From contig JASLLE010000026.1 in the NCBI GenBank assembly GCA_030747175.1, positions 1 through 33,895 on the forward strand: 33,895 nt of DNA, written 5' to 3'. This document shows, piece after piece, positions 31,353 through 33,895 of this stretch; the stretch's first letter is position 1, and every line of letters begins with the position of its first letter. Source of the DNA: Dehalococcoidia bacterium. Lineage in GTDB: Bacteria > Chloroflexota > Dehalococcoidia > Lucifugimonadales > Lucifugimonadaceae. The notes under the pieces were generated by a model, which was not told the origin of the DNA, ran no database searches, and saw nothing but the letters and a program-made list of their open reading frames with translations. Made by a program: the position numbers and the translations under genes.

Positions 31353-32354
31353 CTACCCGTTCGGCTTGATCACCAGTTTGACGCCCTTGCCCTGACCGGA
31401 ATCGATGATGGCCTGCGGCACATCCTGTAGCCCGTATCGGCCGGTTATGACGCCGTCAAGATTCAGCTTTGCCAGCTCGCCCGGGGTTCGATTGAACACG
31501 TCTCCACGCCCGAATCCTGACTGCAGGGTGACCTCCCGGTACTGCATGTCGTACAGGTCGACCGGCAGTGGCGCGCCTGCCGGAGCGACCCCGATCATGA
31601 GCACCTGACCCCTCGGGCGTACAAGCTCCACGCATTTCGCGACCAGTTCCGCTTTGCCCACGGCTTCAGCGGCGATGTGCAGCCCCCTGCCGTTCGTCAG
31701 GTCTGCGACGAAGTGATCGACGCTGGATTCGGCGGGGTCGTGTAACACATCGATGCCGAGCTGGGCGGCGAAATCACGTCGATAGCCCACCGGCTCAGAG
31801 ATCGCGACGGTCTCGACGCCGTGCGTCTTGAGGAACGCGGCCGTCATGAGGCCCATCATTCCGCCACCGATCACAAGTCCGACCGCCCCGTCATCAATTC
31901 GTAAGCGACTTACTCCTGATAAGCAACATGAGGCAGGCTCGGTGATCGAAGCGATCTCAACATCCAGGTCGCCCGGCACTGTTACTGCGGAGGCGTTCGG
32001 CACAGAGGCGAGCTCGGCGAAGAACTCGTGCTTCTGCGTGTTCCGCTCGCATCGAGACACGGTCCATGTCCGGCAACTCTCGCACTCGCCACAGGACGTG
32101 CTGTGGTTGAGCACAACGCTTTCACCAATGCGGTCCCGGCTGACGTTCGCCCCGACATCGATGATCTCGCCCGAGGCCTCGTGGCCCAGGATCTGCGGCG
32201 GCGTGGATGGGAACAACCCCTGCGTGATGTGTACGTCGGTCCCGCACACGCCGACTGTGCCGATCCGCACCATGACGTCGCCCGGCCCGATAACCGGGTC
32301 CGGTACATCGCCGTACTCGAAGTTGCCGCCGCCGAGCCATGTACACGCTTTCAA
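31353..32354 (-). CDS. Zinc-dependent alcohol dehydrogenase-family protein (MDR)
   Basis: This 333-residue medium-chain dehydrogenase has catalytic-zinc residues C37 (GVCGTDVH) and H58-E59 (GHEASG), structural-zinc cysteines C88, C91, C94 and C102, and a Rossmann segment LVIGGGMMGLMTAAF. The frame is open upstream to 32516, but that stretch resembles no MDR N-terminus. TTG 32354 has GGAGGAG 6 nt upstream and begins MKACTWLGGG, a standard family start. Sugar-alcohol or threonine dehydrogenase-like activity is plausible; the substrate is unknown. It is divergent from the MBL gene at 32592. Confidence 0.92.
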   Translation of the reverse strand: MKACTWLGGGNFEYGDVPDPVIGPGDVMVRIGTVGVCGTDVHITQGLFPSTPPQILGHEASGEIIDVGANVSRDRIGESVVLNHSTSCGECESCRTWTVSRCERNTQKHEFFAELASVPNASAVTVPGDLDVEIASITEPASCCLSGVSRLRIDDGAVGLVIGGGMMGLMTAAFLKTHGVETVAISEPVGYRRDFAAQLGIDVLHDPAESSVDHFVADLTNGRGLHIAAEAVGKAELVAKCVELVRPRGQVLMIGVAPAGAPLPVDLYDMQYREVTLQSGFGRGDVFNRTPGELAKLNLDGVITGRYGLQDVPQAIIDSGQGKGVKLVIKPNG

Positions 32355-32535
32355 CGGGATCTCCTCCGTGAGGCCTGTCCGGGCCGCTATTTGAAATCTG
32401 GTGAGAGTATCGCGCGGGGCGAGGTTGTTGTGGCGGTCCGACCTCCTGCTCCCCGGCAACGGGCCCATATTCGCCTGTAGACTCGCCCCGGCAGAACTTT
32501 GATCGTCGTCGATCATCTTCTCGCATGAATAATCC

Positions 32536-32563
32536 GCCCCGACCCCCCTCCTGAATCAGGAGG
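32536..32563. repeat. CCCCTCCTGAATCAGGAGGGG palindromic repeat
   Basis: CCCCTCCTGA and TCAGGAGGGG are near-perfect inverted arms. The type recurs at about 22910-22935, 33640-33670 and 33838-33867. It lies between the divergent dehydrogenase and MBL genes. Confidence 0.65.
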
Positions 32564-32591
32564 GGCCAGCCGTAGAGCACGGAGTATCGCA

Positions 32592-33461
32592 ATGGCCCCT
32601 CGCGTGATCATTCTTGGATCAGGCACTCCCACACCACACACGGCTCGATGGGGCACGTCCTTCCTCGTAGGGATCGGTGGCGAATGGATGATGTTCGACT
32701 GCGGATTCGCCGCCACTTACAAGCTGGCGAAAGCGGGTTTCATGGCGACGCAGGTGGACAACCTGTTCTTTACCCACCACCACTCTGACCACGACGCCGA
32801 CTACCCATCTTTCTTGCTCACCCGGTTCGACATGTCTATCGGCAAGGAGAACGAGCTCAACGTGTACGGGCCGACCCTAACGGAGCAACTGACCGAGCGA
32901 TTGCTTGGCGAGGGCGTTGGCGCGTTCTGGCACGACATCGTGGCGCGCACCAATCACCCGCTGTCGCTGGCCGCTCACGTGGAGCGCGGAGGGACGTTGC
33001 CGCGCAGGCCACCGAAAATCCACGCCCGTGACATCGGCCCGGGTACGATAGCGACCGGCAAGAACTGGGAGATAACCGCGGCCCCGGTGGAGCACGTTCA
33101 GCCCTATCTCGATTCGCTGGCGTATCGGATCGACTCTGACGAGGGTTCGATCGTGTTCTCGGGCGACACCCGGCCATGTGCTTCCCTGACCAATCTTGCC
33201 CACGGCGCAGATCTGCTGGTGATGGAGTGCGTCCGGCTGGAGAGGGCACATGAAGGAAACGCGTTCGGCGACAGCGAGACGGCGACGTATGGCGCGGGCC
33301 AGACGGCGAAGGACGCCGGGGTGAAGCGGCTTGCGCTGGTGCACCAGGTACCCGCCATGGACGAACCGGTGATGCACGCGCAGGCATTACACGAGGTGAC
33401 GAGCGTTTACGACGGCCCGGTGATCTGGGGTGATGAGTTACTCGAGGTTCCGTGGGAATAG
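32592..33461 (+). CDS. MBL-fold metallohydrolase, RNase Z/AtsA-like
   Basis: This 289-residue metallo-beta-lactamase-fold protein opens VIILGSGTPTP, typical of the RNase Z/arylsulfatase AtsA-like branch, and has FTHHHSDHDADYPSFL (H62, H64, D66, H67), VEHVQPYLDSLAYRI, VFSGDTRPC and LVHQVP. True RNase Z exosite features are not evident. The nearby sulfatase makes a sulfatase-like hydrolase role conceivable, but other phosphodiester or lactone substrates are possible. ATG 32592 has no strong Shine-Dalgarno. Confidence 0.88.
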   Translation: MAPRVIILGSGTPTPHTARWGTSFLVGIGGEWMMFDCGFAATYKLAKAGFMATQVDNLFFTHHHSDHDADYPSFLLTRFDMSIGKENELNVYGPTLTEQLTERLLGEGVGAFWHDIVARTNHPLSLAAHVERGGTLPRRPPKIHARDIGPGTIATGKNWEITAAPVEHVQPYLDSLAYRIDSDEGSIVFSGDTRPCASLTNLAHGADLLVMECVRLERAHEGNAFGDSETATYGAGQTAKDAGVKRLALVHQVPAMDEPVMHAQALHEVTSVYDGPVIWGDELLEVPWE

Positions 33462-33475
33462 CGGGGTTGGTCTAC

Positions 33476-33895
33476 CCCTCACCCCGATCCTCTCCAGCAA
33501 AGGAAGAGGGGGCAAACATGAACCTCCCCCCGGGAGAGAGGAGGTCAGATATGAGTCGCTTCGCGAGAGGGCACCCTGAGTACCTGAACCCGTAGGGGCG
33601 TATGGCAATACGCCCGTCTCACTCCGAGGCTAACCACCCCCAGACCCCTTCCTCTACCTCAGGAGGGGGCATTCAGATGGCCCCCCCGGGAAAGAGGAAA
33701 CCTGTCCTGAGGCGCTCGAACGATCTGAGGGGGGTCACTTCGGGGTTCCGCAACCGGACGGCATGTTTTCGCCTGTAATATCGCGGTCGCCAAAGCGGTG
33801 ATAGTGCTGTACACGCGCCGTCGCTTTTGATAACCACCCCCTGAACCTCCTCCTACATTAGGAGGAGGCAACAGAATACCCCCTCCTAATGTAGG
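33476..33895. repeat. Dense intergenic repeat cluster reaching the window end
   Basis: After the last gene the sequence is almost wholly repeat modules: a CCCTCACCCCGATCCTCTCC-type element (about 33477), the GGGCGTATGGCAATACGCCC palindrome (33596-33615), CCCTTCCTCTACCTCAGGAGG (about 33647), a CTGAGGCGCTCGAACGATCT element (about 33707), then CCTCCTCCTACATTAGGAGG (33846-33865) and the left part of a second unit, CCCCCTCCTAATGTAGG, cut by the window edge. No gene is supported. Confidence 0.7.

Noticed and set aside
32355-32516. N-terminal extension of the zinc dehydrogenase to an ATG at 32516
   Set aside because: The extension does not resemble the family, while TTG 32354 has a GGAGGAG site and gives a canonical N-terminus.

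Overview
This 33.9-kb window is high-GC bacterial chromosomal DNA, tightly packed, with many TTG and GTG starts. I see no tRNA, rRNA, phage, transposase or CRISPR. Gene content (heme A synthase, sortase-like protein, sugar-acid enzymes, sulfatase, TsaD, FtsH, the infC-rpmI-rplT cluster) and the style of intergenic repeats suggest an uncultured Chloroflexota bacterium, perhaps of the SAR202/Dehalococcoidia type. That assignment is inference; no marker gene was compared with a database.

Layout. (1) 205-4861: an apparent sugar-acid catabolic module with an Ldh_2-family oxidoreductase, two tandem enolase-superfamily dehydratases and a HpcH/HpaI-type aldolase. (2) 5262-8359: a PH-like membrane protein, tsaD on the minus strand, a small zinc-ribbon protein and a sortase-fold protein with Ser at the catalytic Cys position. 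(3) 8515-10453: ctaA-ctaB for heme A. (4) 10600-11902, minus strand: infC-rpmI-rplT, where infC has no ATG/GTG/TTG able to encode the normal N-terminus and probably starts at ATA. (5) 12345-16405: ftsH, a small hypothetical gene, and an MBL-fold hydrolase overlapping a CPBP protease. (6) 16456-22543: trpA, aroH, two DAHP synthases of different subfamilies, ribF and tyrS. A 25-codon leader peptide carrying Phe-Phe-Tyr codons inside a stem lies directly before the first DAHP synthase. (7) 23219-25578: a class V aminotransferase, then a lipoprotein with two thioredoxin/AhpC-like domains. (8) 25804-29341, minus strand: response regulator, histidine kinase and MFS transporter. (9) 29462-33461: sulfatase, zinc alcohol dehydrogenase and an MBL-fold hydrolase.

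The most striking locus is 24391-25578. Three open segments share one frame and are separated only by two TGA codons. Each TGA sits exactly where the first Cys of a thioredoxin-like CxxC motif is expected, giving U-G-I-C and U-T-Y-C. Each is followed, 21 nt later, by the apical loop of a small G-starting hairpin, as expected of bacterial SECIS elements. I read this as one double-domain lipoprotein with two selenocysteines.

Intergenic DNA is filled with several families of short palindromic or modular repeats (1-24, 1311-1555, 4005-4089, 4881-5100, 14677-14787, 22606-23010, 25667-25760, 30950-31320, 32536-32563, 33476-33895). Both window ends lie in such repeats, so this may be a contig that broke at repeats.
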